Source of the DNA: Rhexocercosporidium sp. MPI-PUGE-AT-0058
Lineage: Eukaryota; Ascomycota; Leotiomycetes; Helotiales
Assembly (NCBI GenBank): GCA_020746875.1
Contig: JAGTJL010000020.1
Span: 682,001-746,000 of the forward strand
DNA: 64,000 bases
Direction of reading: 5' to 3'
Shown here: one piece after another, positions 36,353 to 48,024 of the stretch
Position numbering within the stretch: the first letter of the stretch is position 1
Layout of the letters: each line of letters starts with the position of its first letter
Translations under genes and position numbers: made by a program
The notes under the pieces: model-generated
Databases searched by the model: none
Seen by the model: only the letters and a program-made list of their open reading frames with translations
What the model was told of the DNA's origin: nothing

Positions 36353-36905
36353 ATCGATCAGAGCCTAATCTTTGCTCAAAGAATCGTTAGATTTTTTTCT
36401 GAACTTGTGTTCAAGACTATGGAAGTAGCCATGAAAAGAGAGTTTCTTTTGTTAGTAGAATCCTTAATTCGTATCGAAGGCTCAAATTCTCTTGAATCGT
36501 GAGTTAGTGAGGTGAAGTCTGATCATGGAGACTTTAGCGAGTGAGCTGGTGGGTCAAAACAAACGGCTCGCTTGCCTCATTTGAGCTGCAACGCCAGCGA
36601 AACACCCCAATCTTTCTTAAATTGTCGTAAAACATACATCACTGGACAAAACAGTTAAAATTGAAAGCTACTTCACGTACAACGGTTCGGGAACATTTGC
36701 ATGGTCATGATAGGGAACCTAATTTGTGTTACCTAATGCGTCCAAGCACGATGTATAGGAGAGACATACACGTCGAAAAACTGACCCCTCAGTCCCTTTC
36801 GTTGGATCATTAACCCTCTCTAGCTGTGGATCAAAACAAGTGCATCGTCTATTCTCGGTCTCGGCTAATAACTGATCGAAAGTAATCGGAAGAGAAACTC
36901 TTTTA
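36353..36905. other. Intergenic, nothing recognised
   Basis: Spacer between the MITE-like element and the HET pseudogene end. Confidence 0.35.
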
Positions 36906-38734
36906 CTACCCCAAACGTATAGTTCTTCTCTGTTGTGCTTGCAAAAATTGAACGAATTGCTCTTTGGTGGGAGTCGCCCCATAATCATAGCGCCGTACTG
37001 GCCCGAGAGACAAAAGTCTATAGACCCCTACTCGTTCTGCAAATTCTCCTTTGTCTTCTACCCCAATGACCATCGTTTCGTCGAATTTTGTATCACCGGG
37101 ATCTCCTATGATGATTGCAGTAAGAGTTTTTGCAAACTGCCTTCCCTCTTCTCTTGGGAACGCTAGATCCACATTAGAACGGTAACATATGAGGCCAAGA
37201 TCTCCCAAGTATATCTCAGCTTCGTTCCAGTGGGGAGACATAAGCTGAAAAGCGAATGTTCTAGCTTTGATGTGAATGAAATTGACCGTGACGTTGGCCA
37301 GCCTCTTATCTTGTTGAAAGTATGCTTTGAACGAAGATTGCTTTTTAGGATGCTCGACAAAATTCTGTCTGGATGCTCAATCGACGCACTAATATCGGAT
37401 GCGAGGGCCCTGGAATCATACAGCAGCCATCTAGAGTCAAGTTTGCCATCCCACCCGGCCCATGTCCATGACGTGAACTCAGCTCGTCGCATAGCAGGAC
37501 TGTCAAGTCGCCATGAAAGTCCTGCAAGGAAAGAGTTCAGAGGATCATATGATGTCGCATTTATAGAAGAGACCATTGGGACTCTCATCAGATGGCCGAC
37601 TGGTTGCCGCAGCTTCCCAAAATGCATGAAAATACCCTTTATCGCATTCAGTGTATCCTCAGGGTAGGTGAGAGCTTTGGTACGATATTCGCTTATGAAA
37701 TGTTTCAAATGAACTGGGGAGCTGCCAGGGTTGTTGAATTTGAAAGCTCCCACCGATAAATCACCGTCTTCATCGTTCTGTCTCAAGTGTATCACATCTA
37801 GAGGCATCATCACAGACTCGGCTATGTGCATGTTATTGCACTCAAAATATGTCTTCTGGGGAGTGAAAATTAACCGTCTCTTGGAAAGTAGTCCTTCCTG
37901 GTAGGTCCAGCCTCTTGTTGCCCATGTTGATTGTTTCAAAAACCATTTTGGGTGAGGTAGGGTCGATGCGAGAGTGATTTCACCAACCTTGACTGTTGTT
38001 TGGGGTAATCGCGTTGTCTCATTGACGCCTGGCAGTCCGAAGTCTGGACCGCTACCTGCAGCGGCAATGATAGTCAATTCCGAATTTGCTTATATCAAGT
38101 CCATTTGAGAAACCTGGTCCATTTTTTCTTCGAAGTTCAACTGATTGATACAGTATCTGTCGATCCACAAGTATTGCAATCCGAACATCAGAGTTGCCTC
38201 GATGCAGTCGTCAATGGTCTTCGGGATATTTTCCAGAGTTGGTGGCCACTGCACACTCGAATTTGGCATACAGGGAGGATCATGCTTCAGAGCGCCCCAA
38301 ACGTACGACAGTGCAATGTACGGACTTCCAGATGGCGCTTTGACAATAGATCTTTTGGTGCAATCAATAAGTCGGAAATACCGCATTTCTAAACCGTTCC
38401 CGAATGTCCTTGGTGGGTCCTTCTGGCGACCACTTTGAAATAGTGACATATACTGCCACAACTCTTTGGCCATACGGCTCGAGACTGGAGTACGTCGATT
38501 TATTAACCCGTTTCCAACCCTGCAGGCCGCATCCAGACTGTGATTTTCTTAACAATGAGATATGCATCTCTTCGCAAAATCCACATCGAGTGTTTTGCCC
38601 AGGAGGCGTACTCCAAAATAAGGAACTGGCTTATCTTTCTGGATGGCACAAAGAAAGCAAGTCTCTCTGAGACTCTCATCCAGATCGAAGGGTGGTGAGC
38701 CCGATTCAGAACCCTCATGCACGACGGCAAGCAC
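36906..38734 (-). pseudogene. HET-domain pseudogene with two in-frame stops and a -1 frameshift
   Basis: Read on the minus strand from about 38734. The N-terminal part (CFLCAIQ) ends in an in-frame TAA at 38549-38551. The same frame goes on through PYIALSYVWGAL and LQYLWIDRYCINQ to another TAA at 38090-38092. There the family expects Tyr (QMDLI-Y-ANSELTIIAAAG). The frame continues with WATRGWTYQEGLLSKRRLIF and FTSWTWAGWDG. Near 37240-37262 a -1 shift leads into the last segment (SPHWNEAEIYLGDL) ending at 36906. All HET blocks are recognisable, so it was once a full gene. Three separate lesions make assembly error an unlikely sole cause. Confidence 0.8.
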
Positions 38735-38847
38735 AGCTCAGCTCAGCCGCAACCTGCCGTCTTTCTTTCATTCTAAACAGCCTGGAGTCTGGAATTGCAA
38801 GACACTACACCAGACCTCAGAGTTCTTTCCCCGCGAAGATAGTTGCG

Positions 38848-39282
38848 ATGAATCGTAACGACGAGATTAGTATTGCTTGGTATAAAAAGGCAAGCCTCGC
38901 TGGATCAGCCATCTCCGAAGCCACTTTGCCAGCCTTATCCACAGATACCTGTGCGAGGTGCACCAGCATCGATCTACCCAGCATCTTCCAGCAGCATGAC
39001 CAACATTACCAAGGCAAATTCATCATTAGTCTTGAGTCTCGGGATGAGCTGCGAGCTTCTGCTTGGTCTCTGTGCCGCCTGTTTGGTTCCGTTGCACCGT
39101 GCAACTTAAAGGAGCCTTATGACACCCACTTACGCTGCCAGCTTCGTGCCTCCTCAGCTGCGCAAGTCCAAAAATCCGGCAGCGGTGCCCCTCTTGTTGG
39201 CATTGATCGCCTCGATGTCACTGAGTTGTGTGTGACCAGAATCACGTGGTGGGGACAGATCTCCAGGTGTACCTGCCCATAA
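38848..39282 (+). pseudogene. N-terminal fragment of a HET-type protein
   Basis: The ATG at 38848 opens about 144 codons. DTCARCTSID and ASAWSLCRLFGSVAPCNL match the cysteine-bearing N-terminal segment that precedes the HET domain in many fungal HET proteins. The frame stops at 39280-39282 and no HET block follows, so the rest is gone. It lies head to head with the HET pseudogene on the other strand, about 110 bp apart. It may be a truncated duplicate or a small free-standing derivative. Confidence 0.5.
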
Positions 39283-39447
39283 CCTGTTATGCCTTCAAAT
39301 TGTACCTTCCCGGGTCTACCGCTCCCTTGGCCTTTCCCTACTTTTCAGAAAAAGAGTAGACGACAAAGTGATTGTTTACTAACATGGCCCCTCTCTCATA
39401 CTTGTTCAGTCGCTTATATCTTGAATCCCAACGGTCTTCGAGCCCAG

Positions 39448-40006
39448 CTACATCAACCAGAGAGCAGGTATAATCCCAACCAGGGTAATAAAAATCCACC
39501 AGAAAAGGTTCGTGACCATCCAACTTTTCATCCGTTCGAGGCGTCCTAGCTCCGGCTTCCTGAATGTACACACCTTGGTGTCAAACACCAAACAACCTCT
39601 CCCTCCCTCACGTGTGTCACATTCTCCATGCTCTCTCCGTCTCTTCATCAATAACCTGCTTCCGGTCAGTATAGCGTTTATTAGATCGGTCAACTTGGCA
39701 AACTAACCTCACGCTTCCTCGACAAAATCTCATATCACTCCCAAGTTCACACTTTTTGTCATGAGGACAATCCAAGTGTAGTGTTCGTCTCTCAATCAAC
39801 CACTCGACCTTCAGATTGACACCTGTGTAAACAAAGCCGTAGAAATGTCTGTTGGTATGCTTCAAGCTTAGAGCATCTGGGTATGTGAGGTAGGAGGCGA
39901 TTTGAAGATGTAGCTCAGTCGGCAAAGTGGCGAAGATGGCCTTGTGTGTAGTTTGCATAAATTTCTGTGATGACATTGTTTTTTCCATTTCATTTTTCAC
40001 TGACAT
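39448..40006 (-). CDS. Small F-box protein with hydrophobic C-terminal tail
   Basis: Minus-strand exons 39708-40006 and 39448-39655, 168 residues, with a 52-bp GT-AG intron in phase 2. The F-box-like block is FATLPTELHLQIASYL at about residues 23-40, followed by DALSLKHTNRHFY. After a Cys-containing middle (HLDCPHDKKCELG) the protein ends in about 20 hydrophobic residues (VTNLFWWIFITLVGIIPALW) and a short end. This looks like a tail anchor. Small F-box-like proteins with a C-terminal membrane segment could place SCF activity at a membrane. The start is ATG 40006, the first Met in frame. Confidence 0.65.
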
Positions 40007-40459
40007 AGTGGAATATGAAGATCCAGTCGAGGTCTCTGTTGTTGAAGTTGGGATTGGGTTGCGTTCAAACACAAGATGTGTCAGTGTCACGTGTGCTACG
40101 ATAAGACTTGGCTTGTTTTGATCTGAGGTGGTATGGATTGAAATAAATATGCAGGTACAGGTTCAATAAAAACAGAGAGAAGGATCTAATTGATATAAAG
40201 AACGCTGCCTGTTCGGCGTGGAATGACAGCTGGCTAGCCCAAAATAGAGCTCGTGTTCTGAAACAGGAAACAGGCTGCCGTTTTAGAGGCTTAGGATAGG
40301 CTGAGAATCAGATCTGAGCCTCCGTGCCCAGCTCTACTCTGTCTAGAACGAGTCACAGAGGAAATCAGGCACTTGTGAATGTGTTGTGTAACTTGAATGG
40401 ATCCGAACTACAGAACCATTCCCACTATAGCAAAGGTTGCCACTAATTGTGTTAGGCTC
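40007..40459. other. Intergenic, nothing recognised
   Basis: Promoter of the small F-box gene and 3' flank of the bZIP gene. No motif stands out. Confidence 0.35.
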
Positions 40460-41359
40460 TTAGCCGCTGACATATTCCAACACGCTGAACAGTAATTTAT
40501 TCTCCACCTTGCAGCCACTGCCATCGCCCTTCGTAAAGCCATTCCACAAACGAATACCTATCTCGATCATATCCACTCCCTTTTTGTTATGTTGACGGAG
40601 CATCTCGTATGCTTCGGAGCATAGAGTTGTCTCGGTATCGCACCGGCTGGTACTCAAAAGACTTGACCCGGTACGAAACCTTGAAAGGGCATCTGTATGG
40701 ATCGCAGATGAAGATGGGGGCATAGATGTACTGGGTAGTGAAAGGTCCAGCAAATCCTGCGGTATAGCCAACGTATCGAATGCAGGCTCTTCTTGGGAAC
40801 CATCATAGAATGGCCTAAACTCGTCGCTGGTGAGATCCTCACTTGGCAGATTCAGAAACGAGTCTGCAAGTAGCTCATTTGTGATGCCGGGTGGTGTCGC
40901 TGCCGCTTCAGGCAAGAAAGCCGTCTCCTCCGAGGTGCCAGTATCACCCACAAGGGGAGCCCACACAGGGATATGAAGCTCTATAGAAGCCCCCACCTGA
41001 TCTGAGACTAATGCTGCGGTATTTTGTATAGTGTTGACATCTTGTCCGTTGAGGTGGTCCTCCACTGTACTCTGTTCTACCCCCACCTGATGCAACAGCT
41101 CTCGTAGCTTTCTATTTTCCTCCTGGAGCTGGCGGAGTGTCTCCTGTGGTACTATGCTGCGAGGTGTAACCCCATTTACTTCACATTCCAGAACCTTCCG
41201 CTCCAGTTCGGCGACATACTCTTTTCTACGGGCTCTCGATCGCCTCTGGTTGTTGCGGACTCGGATCAGGTTCGCTGTCGATGAGATCGGCTTGGCTCAG
41301 TTAGCACAGTCTCGAGAAAAGTGGCAGAAAGCGCTGACGTCGGATTTGCGTTTAGGCAT
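40460..41359 (-). CDS. bZIP transcription factor
   Basis: Minus-strand model 41339-41359 joined to 40460-41290, 283 residues. The basic region reads LIRVRNNQRRSRARRKEY and is followed by leucine heptads (ELERKV, TLRQLQEENRKLRELL). It should bind DNA as a dimer in the nucleus. Reading straight from ATG 41359 meets an in-frame TGA; a 48-bp intron (GTCAGC to CCAAG, with CTAAC about 11 bases before its end) removes it in phase 0. The C-terminal half is acidic with a conserved-looking CSEAYEMLRQHNKKG block. The basic region lacks the NxxAQxxFR signature of Yap factors. It sits close to transporter genes, but a regulatory link is only inferred. Confidence 0.85.
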
Positions 41360-41959
41360 GGCTCTGCTTTTGTGATGTATGGGAGGGTAGTCGTTGTTGA
41401 GCTGTTGTCTTTGAATTGTATGGAGTCGGATATGACAATGAAAGCTCTCGTTCCGCACGACTGCCTTGCTTGCTTATGTAATCATTCCCTTTGCCTTTTT
41501 CATCTCGACCAACTCCAAAACAAAACCACCAGGAAATGCTGAGTATACATTGATGTCTGGAATTACCAGCTGCAAGTTATTTGTCAGTTTATAGTGCCCA
41601 GGACATAGTGCCATGGTTATATCCGGAATAATCATGTGTCCAGATTGAGCGTAGCTTCAGCAACGTACCAATCTACCAAACAAAGGATGTACAGTACATC
41701 AGCGGAATATCTCGAAGTAGCGTAGCCATGGGCCATATAAAATGTTGACGCTTGCTCTTTTGTTTATATTTGATTATTCTTTAGCCTCGACGATCTTTTT
41801 AGGACATGCTCATGCGAATATAGACTGGTGACATACCAGCGATCGATTTACCCCACTTTGGTCTTAGAGTGACATACCAATCTTTCGCAGAATTCCAGCA
41901 TAATCAATGGATCACTTCAGGCCATTTCCAGTCTCTCAAGATGTAAAACTATTGAGAGT
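41360..41959. other. Divergent promoter between bZIP and MFS genes
   Basis: 600 bp between two outward-facing genes; no other gene was seen. Confidence 0.4.
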
Positions 41960-43400
41960 ATGGTTCCTACAATTCGAGAATCGCCAGCAAGGGAAAGCAA
42001 CAACTGGGTGGAAGAAGAAAATCCGTCACCACCCGATGGTGGATTTGGCTGGATCTGCGTCGCCGCATGTTTCACTGTCAACTGCTTTACGTGGGGTGTA
42101 GTTTCAGTATGATTTACTCGTCCAATCTAGACTTGTGCTAACACAAGCATAGTCTTACGGTGTCTTCCTCAACTACTACCTCCAAAACAACATCTACCCT
42201 GATGCTACCCCTATAGACTTTGCCTTCATTGGAGGTTTGAACTTCTCAATTGCTATGGCTGCATCTCCACTAGTCACAGTCCTCGTTAGGTTAACTCTAT
42301 TCGGCATCCATTTACCGATGTTCATTGGAATATGTTTCCAGACAGCCGGGTTCATCGCAGCTTCATTCGCTAGTCAGATTTGGCATCTCTACCTAAGCCA
42401 AGGCATTCTAGTTGGGCTCGGAGTGGGTTTCACCTATATTCCAAGCATTGCCATCCTGTCACAATGGTTCCATAGGAAAAGAAGCCTAGCGAACGGCATC
42501 AGTGCCGCGGGATCTGGAATCGGTGGACTCATATTCGCCTTTATGGTACGAGCAGCTATTACCAATATCTCCCTAGCATGGTCACTTCGAATCACCGGCC
42601 TTGTCAGTGGATTCATGAACCTTCTAGCAACAGTGGTCATTCGAAGCCGCAACCGTATTATCCAGCCTAAACAGCATCCCTTCGATAAAAAATTACTGCG
42701 CCGGTACGATGTCTTGCTTGTCCTAGCTTGGGCATTCATGAGTATGTTGGGATACATCACTTTACTCTTTTCGATGTCCGACTTCGCGACTTCGATTGAC
42801 TTGGATGGATCTCAAGCGGCAACTATCACTGCACTCCTCAATTTGGGAACGGCGCTGGGAAGGCCTTTCATTGGGGTCATCAGTGATCGGCTTGGACGAG
42901 TTGAAACTGCAGGATTCATCACCTTGATATGTGCTATTTCGGTCTTTGCTATTTGGATACCTGCGACTTCGTATGGGGTTACAATTTTCTTCGTGGTTGT
43001 CAACGGAGCGATCCTTGGTGTCTTCTGGGTTGTAAGTCATGTCGAGCTCAAACCGTTAAATATGGGCTGACATTTTCCAGACAATCGGTCCAATATCCGC
43101 CGAAATCGTCGGGCTACAAGACTTACCATCAATGCTTTCACTAGCGTGGCTGGTGACGGTGCTTCCAACTACTTGTGAGTCCGCCAATCCATGTCCATGA
43201 TCCTCTCTGATTGCGTCTCTGAAATAGTTTCCGAAGTGATTACCCTCAAGTTAAAACGTCCAGATTCGGAACGGGAATTCTTGTACCCGCAGATATTTGC
43301 AGGATTGGCGTATCTGGTTGCAAGTATTTTCATGTTCGAGTTGTGGCGTTCCCGTAGGCGTCCAAGAATGGAGGAGCATAGTCTAGATTCAGGGTACTAA
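41960..43400 (+). CDS. MFS transporter, monocarboxylate-transporter (MCT) type
   Basis: Exons 41960-42106, 42153-43031, 43081-43174 and 43228-43400, 430 residues; introns are 46, 49 and 53 bp, all GT-AG with consistent phases. The MCT hallmark PPDGGFGWICVAACF starts the first helix. QGILVGLGVGFTYIPS and SDRLGR (the MFS loop motif) follow. About twelve hydrophobic segments are present. The family moves monocarboxylates or related small acids across the plasma membrane; many fungal members have unknown substrates. ATG 41960 was chosen because it is the first in frame before the DGGFGW block. The gene is intact and lies next to the ACR3 gene on the same strand. Confidence 0.88.
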
Positions 43401-44040
43401 ATGAAGACATTCCAATGGGAGGAAATGTTAAGAGCAGAAGGATGTGCGATTGATAAGCGACGAGTGATATATCTGTGTTAACTTGTCATTCTGTAGCTCT
43501 GGGCATATAATCCATCAAGAGGGAACTCAATAGCATTGATAGTAAACCTCCCCTCGGATACCAAAGTAGATCTCTCACACAAATAGAACCTCAAACCTTT
43601 GAAGAGAAAAATCGGCAAAAACCAAGCCCTAGTTTCAGATGCAGAAACATAATTCGATGTGATTTTCATTATCGTCACTGGCAGTCAAACAATGGACGCC
43701 ATTTCTCTACCGTCGCTGAGGAAGGGGGGGTTGCCAAGACTGAATGTCACTCGCTAAATCTCGGCACTTCGAATGTCACTGCCTCGTTCTCATTGGCTCA
43801 AATATGTCCTTAGCCTGGCCTCAGTGGCCATATCTTCCTCGTCTGGTTGTACTTCTAGACCTTGAGCTCCATCAACATACATTCACATACATTCACATAA
43901 TCACTTCGTTTTCTTTCGGAACACTTCTGCTCTTACCTGGACTTGTCGATAAGAGAGTCTTTTCCTCATCATCGTCGATCAACTTCAGGCATATCTCCAC
44001 TAAGCCACTCTCAAGTATTCTAAACAAGTGCAGATCCAAG
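43401..44040. other. Promoter region of the ACR3 gene
   Basis: No gene was seen. The C/T-rich leader before ATG 44041 includes the repeated word acattcacat near 43880-43898. Confidence 0.35.
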
Positions 44041-45325
44041 ATGGCGTCAACAAACACCTACGAAAGCAACTCCCCAACCATTGATCCCGAGAAAGATCAA
44101 ACAACACATAAGCAGACATATTCCTCACATCCGAGCCACGATATCGGATTAATTCCAGAGGCCAATGTCACAAACGGCCCTCCACCCCCCGAATCTGCCT
44201 TCAAGGGTCTAGGGTGGCTCGACCGCTTTCTGGCACTATGGATTTTCCTCTCCATGGCTATTGGTATCATTCTAGGCAATTTTGTTCCCAATACCGGAAC
44301 TGAATTGCAGAAAGGGAAATTCGTTGGCGTCTCCGTCCCAATTGGTAAGATAAAACACCACGTTTGAATACCAAGCTAATGTTTTTGAATAGCAATCGGA
44401 CTGCTCGTCATGATGTATCCTATTCTCTGCAAGGTCAAATATGAGACAATCCATCATGTTTTCCGTGAACGTAAGATCTGGGTACAGCTAGGGTTTAGCA
44501 TCATTGTCAATTGGATCGTTGCCCCGCTTCTCATGGTAAGTTCACCCTTCATAACGCTTCCGCCTTCTTCATGTTGACATATCATAGCTTGGTCTCGCAT
44601 GGGCTTTCCTCCCGGACAAGGAACACCTACGAGAAGGTCTTATTCTCGTCGGACTTGCCCGCTGCATCGCCATGGTTTTAATCTGGACCGGCCTCGCAGG
44701 CGGCGATAATGAATACTGCGCCATTCTCGTCGCCGTAAATTCCGTCCTGCAGATGGTACTCTTCGCTCCACTTGCGATCCTCTTCCTTCGAGTCTTCGGC
44801 GACGGCGACGAGACAGTCTCGTATGAAGTCGTTGCGAAATCTGTGGCTGTCTTCCTTGGAATCCCACTCGGTGCCGCAGTTTTGACTCGCTTTAGTCTAC
44901 GCAAACTCGTCAGTCCAGATTGGTATGAGAGAGTATTCTTGAAGTTTGCAGCTCCATGGTCATTGATCGGACTGCTCTTCACCATCATCGTTCTGTTCGC
45001 TTCACAGGGGAAGCAAGTCGTGCAACAAATAGTCTCGGTTGTTCGGGTGTCAGCACCGCTCATTGTTTACTTCGCAATCATATTCTTCCTCACGCTCCTA
45101 GTGTGCTTCAAGCTGGGCTTTGGGTACAAGCTGGCTGCGACGCAGAGCTTTACGGCAGCAAGTAACAATTTCGAGTTGGCGATTGCTGTTGCTGTTGCTA
45201 CATACGGTGCAAACAGTCAACAGGCTTTGGCAGCGACCGTGGGCCCACTGATTGAAGTGCCCGTTCTGCTGGGTTTGGTGTATGTGGCGAAGGCGATTGG
45301 CCGAAGAACAAGGTGGAAAGAGTGA
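44041..45325 (+). CDS. ACR3: Arsenite efflux transporter of the ACR3 family
   Basis: Exons 44041-44344, 44393-44535 and 44588-45325, 394 residues; introns are 48 and 52 bp, GT-AG. The first helix ([18 protein letters not shown]) is followed by [17 protein letters not shown] and [19 protein letters not shown]. The latter holds the conserved Cys of the arsenite path, and [18 protein letters not shown] follows later. Ten hydrophobic segments fit the family (bile acid/arsenite/riboflavin superfamily). It exports As(III), possibly Sb(III), across the plasma membrane by proton antiport. The N-terminal 60 residues are polar and cytosolic. The gene is intact and needs no correction. Confidence 0.95.
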
Positions 45326-45881
45326 AGTTCTTCGGAGCATTTTTTTGTACATAAGATAGCACCTTCCCACTTGCCTCTTGAAAAACAAGGTTTGGCCTAC
45401 AAATCCAATCCAATCAAATGGAATTATAAAGCATCGTATCCCATCCCAGGTTCCTACTAGCCCTGGCTGCCCTCACAACCGCGGCTCGATTAGCTTTCAA
45501 AACAGTCCACCTGCTGGCACGACTCTTGGCAAAAGGATACAACAAAAAGAACCCTAGGATGAAAAGAAATTCAGAGTCGGAAAACGCAAAACATTCAAAT
45601 AAATCAGCAAAACGGGACCCGTTACATCCTTAGTACAAAGCGCGAACGTTTGGTTTATCGTTAGTAGCTCTCTTTTGGGGTTTCTCCGACCATTAGTCTC
45701 TGGAGGCTCACATATATACTCGTTCAATGGGTCATCGCTACCTAATCTGACCTGCTAACTCATGTAGTGGATTTGATTGTTTAATTATAAGTAGGCGAAA
45801 ATAGGCAGGTCGCAAGGTAGAACCAGGCACCGGTGCAGCTGCTGCCATTCCGCACCACACTTTTATCTGATGGTGTGGCTG
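45326..45881. other. Intergenic between two convergent genes
   Basis: 3' flanks of ACR3 and of the HET gene on the other strand. No feature was recognised. Confidence 0.4.
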
Positions 45882-48024
45882 CTACAGAATTAGGATTGTG
45901 TCGGCCGTATTCTGCATCAGCCTTTCTATCGGAATGGCTCCTCGTGCCGTGAATCTCCCAATCCTCTGATACGTACGGATACCTTCCACGTCAACACGAA
46001 ACAGGATCAGTCCTTTCATCCAAGGCTTCCCTCCTTCAATCCAGCTCATGATTGGCAGACTGAATATCAAGTGCTCCTCTTCTCCCGCAATCCATAGTTT
46101 GGTCTTTCGGGTCGCTTTATCCATCTGGCCAGTTTTCAGGTCGTGCGATGACAAGCCGTCCATATAAGACCATCTAGCATGGGTTGTTTCGTCATCATCC
46201 ACGAGGGTCCAATGTTCTTCACGCTGAGAATATGCCATGGTATCTACTCCAGGAATGAGACTAAACTTTCCGCAAGAATCCTCGACGGACATTCGATCAT
46301 TCCAAAACCCAATCCTGGTGAGTGATCCGTAAATCTCGATACTGCCACCCTTTAAAGAGCCAGTGGAATCTTGGTTCACTGGAGAAGCTTGACAGCCAAC
46401 CACAGAAGATAAAGGTCTAATGCTATCTTTCTCTGCATTAGGTGAATTATGATCAAACCGGATAGCACCTTCCAAGGAAGCCCAGGACCAAGATGGTGCT
46501 CTGTAAGTGGAGGGTCTATACGCTCGGTCCTCCTTCGTAGAAAACCAACACAGAGCCTGTGGCAATTGCGAGTACCATAGCCCCGCGACATAGACATCAT
46601 CGCTACCAAGTAAGATTTGGAAATGCTGTGCAATTCCTGCAAATGCCATCATCTTATCGGAAAGGACGGTTAGATCACAACCAGAATACGTCTCAACAAG
46701 TCTGTTCCACGAATGATGCAGCCCTACTACATCATATCGTTGTTTTCCAAAGCCTGTCAGAGATCCCTGAGAGCTCAATTCCTCCGGTAAGCCTTCGGGA
46801 TACGCTTCCGAAGCTTCGATTTCGCAGCATTTCCACCATAATTGGTTCTTAGTGAGATACAAATTGTGTGACGCCAACCATACTTCTTGCACTACCCATG
46901 CACGTCGACGTAGTGGTGAAAACGCAACTTCGTCTCTATAGGCGTTCGCATTAGTCAAGAAGTACTTCCTATGTTCCAGTCCCTCCCATTGTGTCTCGAT
47001 CGGTAATGGTGGGATGGTTGACGCATCTCTTGCAGTGAAGCTTGAATCTGCGTTCTCTGCTGCGGCCGCAGCTGCAATATTCAACATGGAGTTCCGATAA
47101 ACATCTCTCATTGCCATAGCTTCCTGGCGCCAATCATCAAGAGAGTCCTGAATTATACACAGTGAATCAATCCAAATGTACCGAAACCCGAATTTGTTGC
47201 ATACGGAGATACCTTCTCGGTAGCTCGATGGAAGGTCGTCTATGCTGATGCCGGATTGCAGCTCGTTCATATTTGAAGTCATCAGTCTCAGGGTCTTGCC
47301 TTTACCCCAGCAATGAGAAAGTGTTGCGTATGGAAGACTTGATATTTTGTCGTTGGTCATAACCACTCGTGCTCGGGTCGGACTTACTATTTCCAGCAAC
47401 CTAGTAGGTCGGAAGGCGGGATTCTGATTATTGCAGGTTAGATGCTCTGCTTTGCATTTTGAGAGCCACCGTTGACCTAGTTCGAGGATTTCCGGGTGAT
47501 CGGACTCTTTCGGTGGCGTGTAATGTCCAATCCCACCTTCGACATCTAAATTGAAGTATTTAGTCACATGCTTGATCAAAGGTGCTTTGGCTTCAGATCC
47601 AGAAAACATCCTCACCTTTGGCAGGCTGCATCACAAAACTCCATATGGGCACCGGCGGCCTGGGTTCCACCGACTCGCTCTCGGTTTGCTGTGCAGTCTC
47701 GACCGGTCCCATGGTGGCTGCATGCTCGTCGCTGCCATCATTCTCTTCACCAGAATCCTCCCCAGTCTCCACACAATCAATTGTTAATTTAAACCATCCA
47801 GAAAGGCTACCAGACAGTGGTTCAAGGTACCAGGTACACTGGAATGGAGCATCGACATTCAAGGATTTCCATGCATCGCTTTTGATGACAACCCCGCAGA
47901 TATAACATCCCTGACCCACGGCTGATATAATACTCTCACGAGATTGATGGTGGGAAAGGACTTGCTTGCGAAACTGGGGCCCGGTGAAAATGAGATTGCA
48001 AGTTGCACATAGTCTAGAAGACAT
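45882..48024 (-). pseudogene. HET-domain protein with one frame break near its N-terminus
   Basis: ATG 48024 on the minus strand opens MSSRLCATCNLIF and GQGCYICGVVIKS, the usual Cys-pair N-terminus. The frame ends at 47593. The next frame carries PYATLSHCWGKGKTLRL, FRYIWIDSLCIIQDSL, RRRAWVVQEVWLASH and YRAPSWSWASLEG, open to a stop at 45882. The switch is near 47593-47620. Removing one T from a run of four would give VFSGSEAKAP, or one could assume a 31-bp intron, which is too short. The HET body itself (577 codons) has no defect. It would act in non-self recognition and cell death. Of the HET loci here this is the least damaged. Confidence 0.8.

Noticed and set aside
36245..36502. 85-codon frame overlapping the MITE-like element
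   Set aside because: Runs from inside the element into the flank; not a transposase.
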